Shown: positions 27,010-35,606 of the stretch, piece by piece
Position numbering within the stretch: position 1 is the first letter of the stretch
Layout of the letters: each line of letters begins with the position of its first letter
The notes under the pieces: model-generated
Told to the model about the DNA's origin: nothing
The model's input: the letters and a program-made list of their open reading frames with translations, nothing else
The model's database searches: none
Origin: Paenibacillus doosanensis
Lineage (GTDB): Bacteria > Bacillota > Bacilli > Paenibacillales > NBRC-103111
Length of the DNA: 64,000 bases
Assembly: GCF_025060755.1 (NCBI RefSeq)
Contig: NZ_JANYUY010000011.1
Coordinates: 1-64,000 of the forward strand
Reading direction: 5' to 3'
Position numbers and translations under genes: made by a program

Positions 27010-28697
27010 TATAACTCCCCCTTGCCGCTTATCGATGGTTCGAGCCCGCTCCCGAGCGGAATGACCATCATCACGGTGACTCCCTCGTATTCATTGCGCA
27101 GCAGCTGCATGGACGCTTGAGACCCGTAAGTGATACGCAGACGCTGAAGCACATTTATCAGCCCCACCCGCTTATAAGAGCCGAAGGTCTGCTCATCGGT
27201 CCGGCTGAGCCATGCGTTCATTTCCGCCAGCCGTTCATCGCCGCATCCCGCACCGTTGTCCGCAATCCGGATGCGCAGCTTGTCCCCCAGAAGCTCCGAT
27301 TCGAGCTCGATCCGCGGGCGCTCCGCCTGTTCGGCAAAGCCGTGGACGAACGCATTCTCCACCACAGGCTGAAGCAGCAGCTTCGGCAGATCGACGCCCT
27401 CCGTCTCCGGCGCCAATCGCACCCGGAAATCCAGCTCGATATCGCTGCGCATCTGCATAATATCGACATAGTGGGCGAGCAGCCTGCACTCGCTCTTTAA
27501 GGTGGACGGCTCGTTAAACTTCATATAAGCCCGCAATAAGCTCATCAGCGAATCGATTTTTTGGCTGTGGAATTCATCGTCGTACAAAATCAGATTGCAT
27601 TTGATCGAATTCAGCGTGTTTAGCAAAAAATGCGGACGAATCTGGGAAAATAAAGCTTGAAGCTCCATCACCCGCTTCTGCTCCTGCTCATGCTCGATAT
27701 CGGCGATCAGCCGGTTGATCTGCTCCAGCATCGTATTGAGCGTCCGCCCGAGCTCGGCGATTTCGTCCTTGCCGTCCTCTTGGAAGCGGATGGTGCGGTT
27801 GCCGTTGCCGAACTGCTTCACGCCGAGCTGCAGCTTGCGGATCGGACTGTGGAGGCGTCTGGCCATCAGGATCGAGATCAGAAAAAACAACAGGAAAAAC
27901 GGGACGACCAGCAATAACGAAATATAGAACGTCCGCGAAATTTCGCCGGTCACTTCTTTTCGCGGCGTTTCATAGACAAGCTTCCAGCCGGATTTCTCGA
28001 TCGCCATCTCGTTTCTGACATTCTGCGGCTCGGCGTGACGGGACTCGAAGAATACCGTATCGTCTCCCGCGATAAGCGTTCCGTCCGCATCGTACAGCGC
28101 CAGCTTGCCCGTCTGAATCTGGTCGAACAGCTTCGCGAAATAAGCGTGCGGAATCGATATATACAAGGTGGCAAGCAGCCCGTTATCCGTCGGATCGCGC
28201 AGCACCCGCGAAACGTAGTACGCCGACTTGCCCCCGTCGGGCCCGGCCGCTACCGTTCCGAGCCACTGCAGCCGGCTTCGCTGCTCGTAATCGACGCGGT
28301 CCTTCACGATGCTCCAATGCTGCCGCACCTGCTCCGGGGAGATGTCTCCGCCGTCGAACGACTGGATAATAAAACCTTCGTTATTCACCAGAAACATCAA
28401 AATATCGGTATTCATCGTTTTGGCTATGACAAGACTGAAAAAGTCCTTAATCTGCTGATACGTCGTCAAATCCGCATAATTGGTAATCCCTTTGGCGGCC
28501 GTAAAATTTCTCAGCTCCTTGCGGACATTGGCGTCCTGCACGAAGAAATTGGAGGCGTAAGTCAAGTCGTCGATCATCTTCGCAATATCCTTCGACATAA
28601 CCGAAACGACCGACTCGTTAGTCAGCTTGACCTTTTCCTTGACCTTGTTTTGCGTAACCGAATAGCCGATGACGCCTGCACGGCGCCCTATACCTGG
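27009..28697 (-). pseudogene. YesM-type sensor histidine kinase, 5'-truncated
   Basis: The frame runs from an in-frame stop (28698-28700) without a start codon behind a ribosome site. It begins inside the normal protein: GVIGYSVTQNKVKEKVK is the segment just after transmembrane helix 1 in YesM kinases, so the start and helix 1 are missing. What remains is normal: a Cache sensor domain, transmembrane helix 2 (FYISLLLVVPFFLLFFLISI), HAMP, the phospho-acceptor region with ALFSQIRPHFLLNTLNSIK, and the HATPase (PVVENAFVHG, ADNGAGC). An ATG at 28598 could start a short soluble form. It is coupled to the YesN-like gene by overlap. The missing head is replaced by a permease gene fragment. Confidence 0.8.
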
Positions 28698-28734
28698 TTA
28701 TTTCGTATTTTGTTTAATAATTTTGCTTGCTTCG

Positions 28735-28929
28735 TCAGAGCCCCCCGACCAGGTTCCAGTCGCAAAAGCTTAAATATAAGGAAAAGACGATCGGAAACAC
28801 GCCGAGCACCAGCATCCCGAGAAATTCCGGGGCCAGAAACAACCAGCCGATCGCGGCGTCCTTCCTCGCGGTATTCCAAAATTTCCGGGGCCGAACGACT
28901 CCCCGGGCTCCCACTTCCGTTTTGTTCAT
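28735..28929 (-). pseudogene. N-terminal stub of a sugar ABC permease
   Basis: The first 64 residues of a LacF/MalF-type permease: RKDAAIGWLFLAPEFLGMLV then LGVFPIVFSLYLSFCDWNLV, ending at a stop directly after a GGGGGG run. Complete permeases are about 290-310 residues. Its start (ATG 28929 with GAGGTG upstream) is intact, so transcription could enter the truncated kinase gene that follows. It marks a deletion or assembly join between about 28700 and 28740. Confidence 0.75.
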
Positions 28930-29104
28930 TTCCAAGCTGTTCACCTCATTTATATTAATTGCCTGGATATAACTATAAAAGGTTTGCCCCGGTTTGCACG
29001 CTCAAGATTTTTACCCGTTTGTGCACTATTTTTACCTTTGGGGTCCGGTCGGCCCGAGTGCGCCGCCTTGCCGCAGAACTCTGACAAAAGAAAGACGGAG
29101 CCGC

Positions 29105-29626
29105 CTAGTTCAGGCGAAGCTCCGTCGGAATGATCTTCTCAAAGCAGCGGTACGGATGTTTGCGGAATGGATACCGCACCTCTCCTACGCTGGTGTAACC
29201 GAATTTTTCATACATGCCGATCGCGGCGGGGTTGGCCGAATAGGCGTCCAGCCGGATGCTCGTGTACGGCTGGGTCAGAGCGCCGGCTTCCGCAAACTGC
29301 AGCAGCTTTTTGCCGATGCCCCTGCCTTGATACGCGGGGTGAACCGCCAGCCGGTGGATGACCATCGGATGGCCCGAACGGTCCTGCCACGGCAGTCCTT
29401 CGTATTCCGTGCTCTGCTCGTCATTGACCGCCACGGCGCCGATCCATTGCCCTTCATGCCGAATGCCGTATAAATGGCCGTTTCGCAAATCGTTGTGGAA
29501 CACCGGCTTCGTCGGATAATACTGATCCCATTGATCGATGCCGTTCTCCCGCATATGGCGGGTCACTTCTTCATACAGCCCGGAGATAGCTTCGAGATCC
29601 TCCAAGCCGGCTTTCACGATATTCAT
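29105..29626 (-). CDS. GNAT family N-acetyltransferase
   Basis: A 173-residue acetyltransferase that transfers acetyl from acetyl-CoA to an unknown amine. The conserved CoA-binding motif A is HRLAVHPAYQGRGIGKKLL (pattern R/Q-x2-G-x-G/A), followed by the IRLDAYSANPAAIGMYEKFG motif B. The ATG at 29626 is preferred, with GGAGGAGG upstream; an in-frame start at 29644 is less well placed. Repeat R copy 3 lies just upstream of it. Confidence 0.9.
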   Translation of the reverse strand: MNIVKAGLEDLEAISGLYEEVTRHMRENGIDQWDQYYPTKPVFHNDLRNGHLYGIRHEGQWIGAVAVNDEQSTEYEGLPWQDRSGHPMVIHRLAVHPAYQGRGIGKKLLQFAEAGALTQPYTSIRLDAYSANPAAIGMYEKFGYTSVGEVRYPFRKHPYRCFEKIIPTELRLN

Positions 29627-29657
29627 AGCGTCTGCCTCCTCCAAGAGTTGTCGTATA

Positions 29658-29746
29658 TGATCAGATCGCTGTTGTCCCCAAAGTCGAACGCTTACGCTTT
29701 TCCAGATTCAAATGGCCCCTCCGCTCTTTTTTCACCATGCTTCTAA
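29658..29746. repeat. Gene-boundary palindromic repeat R, copy 3 (left arm missing)
   Basis: Contains ATCGCTGTT, then the right half GAACGCTTACGCTTTTCCAG and TTTTTTCACCATGCTTCTAAG. The left GTGGTGAA arm is missing. Its right end supplies the TAG stop codon (29743-29745) of the carotenoid oxygenase gene. Confidence 0.78.
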
Positions 29747-31158
29747 GCATGACGGAGAAACAATTCCTCCGTGAACATGCCGTGAAAGCCGAACGGAATA
29801 TGATGCGGCACATGGACTCTGCCGATTTCCGTAAAGGTGCGGGCATCGAGAAGCAGCAGGAACGAATGGCCCCTTTTGCCGTCCAGAATGACCGAAACGA
29901 CGACGCCGTCATCTTCGCTCAGCGCATTGGGCTTCTCGATAAAAATCGGCTCCCCCGGATAGCAGTCCGGTTCAAACCAGATTTTGCTTTCGCCTTGCAC
30001 GACGTCCGCTTTGACCAGCTGATTGGAGTATTTCTCCATCCGCTGCTTGTTCATGCTGATGCCGTATGCGTAACGGTATGTGCGGCCCGTTCCCCGGGAC
30101 TGATTGATCGTCGGCAAATCCATCGATTCGCCGGTGAGCAGTACGCCGGAGGCGGCGGCGCCCGATACCGGCAAGCGATATCTGCGGAGCTCGGTTCTCG
30201 GCGATGCGGGAGCGTCGTCCTTGTTCGTCAAATTGTCGACCTGCAAATCCCCGACAACCGAAGCGGTCGCCGACGCGCAGATGTCGAGCATAATGTCTCC
30301 GTTACCGGCTTCGTAAGCATTCACGTGATGGAAGGAGAAGAACGGTTCGGCTTCATACGTTTTTACCAAAGCGCCGTCCGACTTGCTCACTACATAAAAG
30401 CGCGTGCCCCGCTCCGGCTTCCATTGAAAATTGTCGATGAACGACTTGCCGCTCGTCATAAGCTCCAGCGGATTCACGACGAACGGGAACTCCGCGATAA
30501 TGACGTAGCGCTCGGTAACCGCAAAGCTGTGAATATAGGAAGGCTCCAGCGTCGGAACCGAGCCGATTCTCTCCTTGCGCGTAGAATGAGGAGCTATCGA
30601 ATACAGATGATATTGGCTGACGGCGCCGAACTCGATGGTAAAGTTGATGTGGCGTCCCGTCTTCCAATCGATATGCGGATGCGCGGTCGTAAACTGCCCC
30701 GGAAATTCGCAGTGAAAATCGAATACTCCCATCGTGTCCAATGTGTACGGATCGAACTCCACCACGTCGGGCGTCTCCGTCATCGCCACGAAATGGCCGT
30801 CGATTTGCGACACGTTGACGTTCGCATTGTGATCCTTCACCGTCTTCTGCCCGGCCGCCGTTCCGAAGCCCGATCCGAGCACGCCGGTTTCCTGTGCCCG
30901 ACGATAAGCGTTCGTCCGCAAATATTTGTTCCAGTACATGACTTCGGAATCGCGGAAGGTGAATTTGTGCAGCATGGCCAAGCCGTCGAACCAGTGCGTA
31001 TGCCATCCTTGCTGCGTCGAGAACTTCGCCGGACCGTTGCGAAACAGCGTTCCCGACAGCCAGCCCGGCACCGAGCCGGTAACGGGAAGACGGCATCCGT
31101 GCACTTCCTGCTCCAAATTGGTAAAACCTAATTGAAACATCGGTTGTTGACTCATCAT
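29743..31158 (-). CDS. Carotenoid oxygenase (RPE65/CCD family)
   Basis: A 471-residue cytosolic non-heme iron dioxygenase that cleaves a double bond in carotenoids, apocarotenoids or stilbene-like compounds. Four His ligands of the seven-bladed propeller are expected in TAHPHIDWKTG, YIHSFAVTE, FFSFHHVNAYE and PFGFHGMF. The N-terminal SGTLFRNGPAKF block is also diagnostic. TAGGAGG precedes the ATG. A sigma-A promoter with two TetR-type palindromes lies upstream, so expression is probably ligand-induced; the regulator is not in the window. The stop codon lies inside repeat R copy 3, so the original C-terminus may have differed slightly. Confidence 0.94.
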   Translation of the reverse strand: MMSQQPMFQLGFTNLEQEVHGCRLPVTGSVPGWLSGTLFRNGPAKFSTQQGWHTHWFDGLAMLHKFTFRDSEVMYWNKYLRTNAYRRAQETGVLGSGFGTAAGQKTVKDHNANVNVSQIDGHFVAMTETPDVVEFDPYTLDTMGVFDFHCEFPGQFTTAHPHIDWKTGRHINFTIEFGAVSQYHLYSIAPHSTRKERIGSVPTLEPSYIHSFAVTERYVIIAEFPFVVNPLELMTSGKSFIDNFQWKPERGTRFYVVSKSDGALVKTYEAEPFFSFHHVNAYEAGNGDIMLDICASATASVVGDLQVDNLTNKDDAPASPRTELRRYRLPVSGAAASGVLLTGESMDLPTINQSRGTGRTYRYAYGISMNKQRMEKYSNQLVKADVVQGESKIWFEPDCYPGEPIFIEKPNALSEDDGVVVSVILDGKRGHSFLLLLDARTFTEIGRVHVPHHIPFGFHGMFTEELFLRHA

Positions 31159-31251
31159 AATAACCTCCTAATAAGTTCCCCGGGTGGGATGCGGTCGTCT
31201 GTTCATGAGGCGGCGCCTTCATCGTTCGTGCCAGCGCAAGCAGATTATCGA

Positions 31252-31308
31252 TACCGACCGTCGGTTTGTTTATGCTTTTATATTACGTACCTACCGTCGG
31301 TATGTCAA
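31252..31308 (-). promoter_or_regulatory. Carotenoid oxygenase promoter with two TetR-type operators
   Basis: Toward the oxygenase gene: -35 TTGACA (31303-31308), 17-bp spacer, -10 TAATAT (31280-31285). A 15-bp near-palindrome TACCGACGGTAGGTA fills the spacer (31288-31302), and the palindrome ACCGACGGTCGGTA lies just past the start of transcription (31252-31265). Such paired sites fit a TetR-family repressor. No tetR gene is visible nearby. Confidence 0.7.
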
Positions 31309-31381
31309 TATGTTTTTTCATCATTTTTTCTTTCCGCCCGTCCTTTTTCCGCGCGAACTCCCTACCGCTCGCACAAATGCC

Positions 31382-31409
31382 AACAAGCCGCGCGGCTGCG
31401 CGGCTTGTT
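31382..31409 (-). terminator. Strong hairpin after the orphan binding protein gene
   Basis: Perfect 11-bp stem AACAAGCCGCG/CGCGGCTTGTT with a 6-base loop, 12 bp beyond the stop of the gene at 31421. The following T content on the minus strand is low, so it could be an RNA-stabilising or inefficient terminator. Confidence 0.55.
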
Positions 31410-31420
31410 CAGCGTCGTCG

Positions 31421-32767
31421 TTATTGAGTGGTTTTCATCTCTTGAATATATTTATCCGCCTTTTCGTTCGCTTCTCTGAGCGCGGTATTGATGTCTTTGC
31501 CGTCGTTGATCATCGATTTGATGCCTTCCTTTAGGAAGGAGTACGACTTGACGTCATAAGCGGTCGCTTCGGGCAAAGGGGCCGGCTTGACGGCAAAGAT
31601 GCCGAGCAGGTTTTTGCCGTCGTACAGCTTGGCGTCGGCGGCAAACTGATTGCGCACGGAAGCGTCGCTGAGAATCGTCAGCCGGCTGCCCGACCGATTC
31701 ATCGCGAGCTGGGCTTCATTGCTGATCATACTTTCGATGACGGCGTAGGCGGCTTTTTTATTGCTGCTGCCCGGAGGCACCATAGCCAGGTGGAAGTCGA
31801 TTTCGCGCCCGAGCCCCGGCTTGTCGTCGAATGACGGGAACGAAACGACATCCCAGTTAAAATCTTTGCCCGGCTCCTTCAATTGCGGCAGGCGCGCGGT
31901 CAGTGCCGAAATCCAGTAAGGGAACATCGCCACCTTCTGGTCCTTCAAAAACGCATCGATGCCGTACGTATACTTTTTGTTCGAATCGACGATGCCTGGA
32001 ATGTCATAGAGCTGGCGGTACAAGCCGAATACCTTTTGGTATCCTTCGGAAGTCAGCACCGCCTTCTCCTGCTTCTCGTCCACGACAGGCAGCGAGTAAG
32101 CGCGGGTCAACAGCTGCGGGTCTCCCATATCGAACCCGATATATTGATTGCCCTGATCCGTCCGGGTGACTTGGCGGGCAAGCTCCAAAACTTGGCTCCA
32201 GGTCATTCCGTCCTTCGGATAGGGAACGCCGAATTTATCGAAAATATCTTTGTTGTAAGCGACCACGCCGTAATTCATCGCATACGGAATACCGTACAGC
32301 TCTCCGTTTTTGCCGAATGACTTCAGTACATTGACCGCTTCCGGCTCGAATTTGCTCATATCGATGCCTTGACTTTTGACGAAGCCGCTTAAATCGGTGC
32401 CGAGCCCGAGCTGCAGCACGTCATGCAAATAATAGTTGCTGGTCGCAATAAGATCCGGCACTTCGCCCGCGGCAATCATTTTATCTAGCGTCGTTCCTTT
32501 GATCAGCTCCAGGGTAATATTCGGGTATTTGGCGCGCAGGGGCGCTCCGACGAGCGTTTCCAGATCGGCATCGCTCAATATGCCCGCATTGTGGGAATAA
32601 AACCGCAGAGTGACCGGCTCGTTATTATACCGATCCTCTTTCGCCGACTCGGCCGTATTGTCGCTCGGGCCGGTATTGCTGCCGTTTCCTCCGCTGCAGC
32701 CGGCAAGCAGAGCAGCTCCCAGCACAGCCATCAGCGCCAATAGCGAAAACGCTTTACTTTTTCTCAT
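31421..32767 (-). CDS. Extracellular solute-binding lipoprotein, family 1, without permeases
   Basis: A 448-residue lipoprotein with signal peptide and lipobox LAGC (Cys24). The family 1 binding fold includes VTLRFYSHN at the start of the mature domain and the motif FDKFGVPYPKDGMTW, which also occurs in the proteins at 46767 and 61300. It binds a sugar outside the membrane. No permease or ATPase adjoins it, so it must share a transporter encoded elsewhere or act as a sensor. ATG 32767 has AAAGGAGAG upstream. It is divergent from a DeoR regulator whose promoter region it shares. Confidence 0.92.
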   Translation of the reverse strand: MRKSKAFSLLALMAVLGAALLAGCSGGNGSNTGPSDNTAESAKEDRYNNEPVTLRFYSHNAGILSDADLETLVGAPLRAKYPNITLELIKGTTLDKMIAAGEVPDLIATSNYYLHDVLQLGLGTDLSGFVKSQGIDMSKFEPEAVNVLKSFGKNGELYGIPYAMNYGVVAYNKDIFDKFGVPYPKDGMTWSQVLELARQVTRTDQGNQYIGFDMGDPQLLTRAYSLPVVDEKQEKAVLTSEGYQKVFGLYRQLYDIPGIVDSNKKYTYGIDAFLKDQKVAMFPYWISALTARLPQLKEPGKDFNWDVVSFPSFDDKPGLGREIDFHLAMVPPGSSNKKAAYAVIESMISNEAQLAMNRSGSRLTILSDASVRNQFAADAKLYDGKNLLGIFAVKPAPLPEATAYDVKSYSFLKEGIKSMINDGKDINTALREANEKADKYIQEMKTTQ

Positions 32768-32917
32768 GGACAACTCTCCTTTAGCCTCGAATTGGGTCCG
32801 CGCTCCGTCGTTTGCATGCCCCTTCTTGGGCGGCTTCGATGGGAAGCAAGCTGCCGACCATTTTTATATACGCTCGCTTTTGCTTCTTGTTGTTCATTTG
32901 TGATCAATTCCATGTTT

Positions 32918-32947
32918 ATACTACAAAGAGCCCGCTCTCGGTGTCAA
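32918..32947 (-). promoter_or_regulatory. Promoter of the orphan binding protein gene
   Basis: TTGACA (32942-32947) and TAGTAT (32918-32923), spacer 18 bp, reading toward the gene at 31421-32767. The long leader of about 140 bp leaves room for control. Confidence 0.5.
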
Positions 32948-32970
32948 TATGCCCCAGCAGCCAAACTGCC

Positions 32971-32999
32971 TTGACAATGGCCGATTTTCTCATTAATCT
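32971..32999 (+). promoter_or_regulatory. Promoter of the DeoR-type regulator gene
   Basis: TTGACA (32971-32976) and TAATCT (32994-32999) with a 17-bp spacer, about 110 bp before the start codon. Confidence 0.55.
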
Positions 33000-33110
33000 T
33001 AAAAGAAGTAAAGTTTCTAAAAAAATGATAATACGCAGAAATGAACATATACGAACCGAATCGTCGCCGGATGCGACGAACGAATATTTTTTACAATGAT
33101 GGAGGTCATA

Positions 33111-33875
33111 ATGATGCTCGCTGCCGAACGCAAGCTGCGCATAGTCGAATGGGTCAAACAGAAGCAAGTCGCCTCCGTAGCCGCCCTGGCTCAAGAATTT
33201 CAAGTGCACGAGGCAACGATACGCCGGGACTTGGCGGAGATTGAACAGGAGGGGCTGTTGAGACGGACCCACGGAGGAGTCATCCTCGACCAGGGGGCCA
33301 ACGCCGAGCCTTCGTTCTCCGAGAGGGTCAGCGATCAGCTCGACCAAAAAGACCGGATCGGCAAAAAAGCCGCCTCTCTTGTCGAGGACGGCGATCATAT
33401 TATTATCGATTCGGGGACTACGACGGTCCATATCGCGCGGCACTTGGTCAACCGCTCCAACATTACCGTGGTGACCAACGATATGAACGTTGCCGCGGAG
33501 CTGCGCGACGCTTCCGGCGTCACGGTCATCGTCACGGGAGGCACGCTGTACCGCTCCAGCTACATGCTGAACGGCATGTATACGGATTCGGTGCTGGAAA
33601 AGCTCCATGTGCAAAAAGCGTTTCTCGGCACGCCCGCCATTCATCCGGCGCACGGGCTCACTCATCCCGAAGCGGAGCTGGTGCCGGCCAAGCAGGGCAT
33701 GATCCGCTGCGCGCAGGAGATCATTGTCGTCGCCGACGATACGAAAATCGGGAAAGTGTCGCTGCATACGGTCGCGCCGGTGTCCAGCGTACACACCTTC
33801 ATCACCGGATGTGAGGCGTCCGAGCTGCAGATCAGGCTGTTTCAGGAAGCCGGCGTCCGCGTGCTGACCGTGTAG
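33111..33875 (+). CDS. DeoR/GlpR family transcriptional regulator
   Basis: A 254-residue regulator. The N-terminal winged helix has VAALAQEFQVHEATIRRDL, the DeoR signature, and RRTHGGV. The C-terminal sugar-phosphate sensor has IIDSGTTTVHIARHL and TGGTLYRSSYMLNG, as in isomerase-like DeoR effector domains. It likely represses sugar genes until a phosphorylated sugar binds. It is divergent from the orphan binding protein gene at 31421, its most likely target. GGAGG precedes ATG 33111; another ATG follows at 33114. A terminator closes the gene. Confidence 0.93.
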   Translation: MMLAAERKLRIVEWVKQKQVASVAALAQEFQVHEATIRRDLAEIEQEGLLRRTHGGVILDQGANAEPSFSERVSDQLDQKDRIGKKAASLVEDGDHIIIDSGTTTVHIARHLVNRSNITVVTNDMNVAAELRDASGVTVIVTGGTLYRSSYMLNGMYTDSVLEKLHVQKAFLGTPAIHPAHGLTHPEAELVPAKQGMIRCAQEIIVVADDTKIGKVSLHTVAPVSSVHTFITGCEASELQIRLFQEAGVRVLTV

Positions 33876-33917
33876 CGCCCGGCGAAGCGCCGCTCGAGAC
33901 GATGTTTGGCTATAACC

Positions 33918-33961
33918 GCAAAAAAGATGCTCGGACGCTTGCTCCCCGGCATCTTTTTTGC
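33918..33961 (+). terminator. Terminator of the DeoR-type regulator gene
   Basis: GCAAAAAAGATGC pairs with GCATCTTTTTTGC, with a T6 run closing the stem, 43 bp past the stop codon. Confidence 0.85.
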
Positions 33962-33973
33962 TTTTATTATGGC

Positions 33974-34060
33974 GAATGAATAATGACTGCCTATTTTGCC
34001 GCTAGCGCTGCTTCATTACTGTCATTTTACATGCTACGCGGTTCATCGGACAGACTCCTA
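33974..34060. mobile_element. MITE-like element M, copy 2 (one end missing)
   Basis: Inverted relative to copy 1. It has the terminal repeat at 34046-34060 and shares the interior through ATTCATTC, but the second terminal repeat is absent. It lies 28 bp past the bioY stop codon. Confidence 0.75.
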
Positions 34061-34088
34061 AAGCGCGCTGCCGTTTGTTTGCGGCGGC

Positions 34089-34679
34089 TTATTCCGTCAA
34101 GTCGATCATGCGCTTGACGCCCGTTATTCTCGAAACCGGGAACATCTGGCGCACCGGAACGAGAATGACCGCCGCCAATACCGCTTTGACCGCATCTCCC
34201 GGCAAGTAAGGATAGCAGCCTAGCGCCATCGCTTTTTGCAGTGAAATGCCGGCTTTGTGGGCGAGCCACGGAACCCCGCTTACATACAGCAGCAGCGACC
34301 CGCACAGCTCCAAAGCAAGAAACGTTAGCACGAAAGCGACAACGCCTCTGCCCTTGACCCGCTTCAGCAGCAGTCCGATCAGCAGCGCCGCGAACGGATA
34401 CGCCCATACGAAGCCTCCGGTCGGCCCGAGCAGCAAGGCGAAGCCGCCGCTGCCGTGCAGCAAAGGGATGCCGAGCGCAGTTAGAACGACAACCAGAGCT
34501 ACGCTGCAAAATCCGTACAGCGGCCCGAGAATCGCCCCCGTGAGCATGACGACCAAGTTTTCGAGCGAGATCGGAATCGGAGTAAACCCAAGGTGAATGT
34601 TCAAATAGCTGGATACGACCAGCAGAGCGCCGAACAGCGCACTAAAAGCCAATCCTCTCATAGTCAAACTTTTTTTCAT
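34089..34679 (-). CDS. bioY: BioY, biotin-specific S component of an ECF transporter
   Basis: A 196-residue membrane protein with about six spans, binding biotin outside for import. Family features are ALFGALLVVSSYLNIHLG, PIPISLENLVVMLTGAILG and the conserved LLLGPTGGFVWAYPFAALL block. Energy-coupling modules EcfA1 and the EcfA2-EcfT fusion are encoded divergently at 34776-37417. A BirA-like operator lies between. The ATG at 34679 follows AAGGGG at a moderate distance. No biotin synthesis gene is in the window, suggesting a scavenging route. Confidence 0.95.
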   Translation of the reverse strand: MKKSLTMRGLAFSALFGALLVVSSYLNIHLGFTPIPISLENLVVMLTGAILGPLYGFCSVALVVVLTALGIPLLHGSGGFALLLGPTGGFVWAYPFAALLIGLLLKRVKGRGVVAFVLTFLALELCGSLLLYVSGVPWLAHKAGISLQKAMALGCYPYLPGDAVKAVLAAVILVPVRQMFPVSRITGVKRMIDLTE

Positions 34680-34697
34680 TGCCACAGCCCCTTTTAT

Positions 34698-34731
34698 TTG
34701 TTAACCTAATATGTATACATCAAGTTGACAA
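34698..34731. promoter_or_regulatory. BirA-like operator between bioY and ecfA1
   Basis: TTGTTAACC (34698-34706), 16 bp, then AGTTGACAA (34723-34731). This matches the Gram-positive BirA operator layout TTGTTAACC-N(14-16)-GGTTAACAA with two mismatches in the right half. A TTGACA at 34725-34730 facing ecfA1 overlaps the right half. It could repress both divergent genes with biotin. Confidence 0.7.
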
Positions 34732-34775
34732 TCGAATTCTAACACAAACTTTACTATTAGAAAAGAGTTAATTCT

Positions 34776-35606
34776 ATGGAGTCTATGGATCGAACCGCCC
34801 TCATTACATTTGAACAAGTTTCTTATCTCATCGATCACGCCGGAACCCCGCGGATGGCCCTGCGCAATATCGATCTCTCCGTTTATCGAGGAGAATGGCT
34901 CGCTGTGGCGGGAACGAACGGAAGCGGCAAAAGCACCTTGGCCAAAATAGCGGCCGGGCTGTATTCGCCGACCGGCGGAAATCTTAAGCGCAGCATCGGG
35001 CGGGAGCCGGCCGTCCAGCTCATTTTTCAAAATCCGGAGACGGCTCTCATTGGAGAGACGCCTTATGAGGATGTTTGCCTCGGTCTCGCCAACTTCGGCG
35101 TCTCTAACGAAGATATGCCGTCCCGGGCGCTCGACGCCTTGCATCAGGTCGGGCTCGCGCAGCTTGCGCACGTTCCCGCGGCAACGCTATCCGGCGGGCA
35201 GAAGCAGCTGCTGGCCATTGCCGGATGTCTCGCGGCCAAGCCTGCGGTGTACATTTTCGATGAAGCGACCTCGATGCTCGATCCGCAGGCAAGGGAAGGC
35301 ATTATACATATCGCGCGCCGGCTTCACCGGGAGGGGGCGACGATTCTATGGATCACCCAGCTGCTGGACGAGTTGGTCTGGGCCGACCGCGTCGCTGCGC
35401 TGGAAGTAGGCCGGCTTCGGTTTACGGGAACGAACCAGGCGTTCTTCTACGAAATCGGCGATGACGGGCTGAGCTGCTGCGAGCAATTGGGGTTCGCCCC
35501 GCCTTATACGATTCAGGTCGTGCGGCAGCTCGTAAAGCACGGCTATAGGCCGGAGCCGCTGCCGCTGACTCCCGAACAGCTCGGTGAGGCGGTGAGCGCG
35601 CTATGA
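34776..35606 (+). CDS. ecfA1: Energy-coupling factor ATPase, first subunit (EcfA1/BioM type)
   Basis: A 276-residue cytoplasmic ATPase that powers biotin import. Walker A is GTNGSGKST (46-54), the Q-loop is FQNPETALIGETPYEDV, the signature is LSGGQKQ, and Walker B is VYIFDEATSMLDP, followed by the switch region. The C-terminal helical extension is ECF-like. It overlaps the next gene by four bases (ATGA), so the two are translated together. AAAAGAG precedes ATG 34776; a second ATG three codons later is possible. It is divergent from bioY with a BirA-like site between. Confidence 0.94.
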   Translation: MESMDRTALITFEQVSYLIDHAGTPRMALRNIDLSVYRGEWLAVAGTNGSGKSTLAKIAAGLYSPTGGNLKRSIGREPAVQLIFQNPETALIGETPYEDVCLGLANFGVSNEDMPSRALDALHQVGLAQLAHVPAATLSGGQKQLLAIAGCLAAKPAVYIFDEATSMLDPQAREGIIHIARRLHREGATILWITQLLDELVWADRVAALEVGRLRFTGTNQAFFYEIGDDGLSCCEQLGFAPPYTIQVVRQLVKHGYRPEPLPLTPEQLGEAVSAL

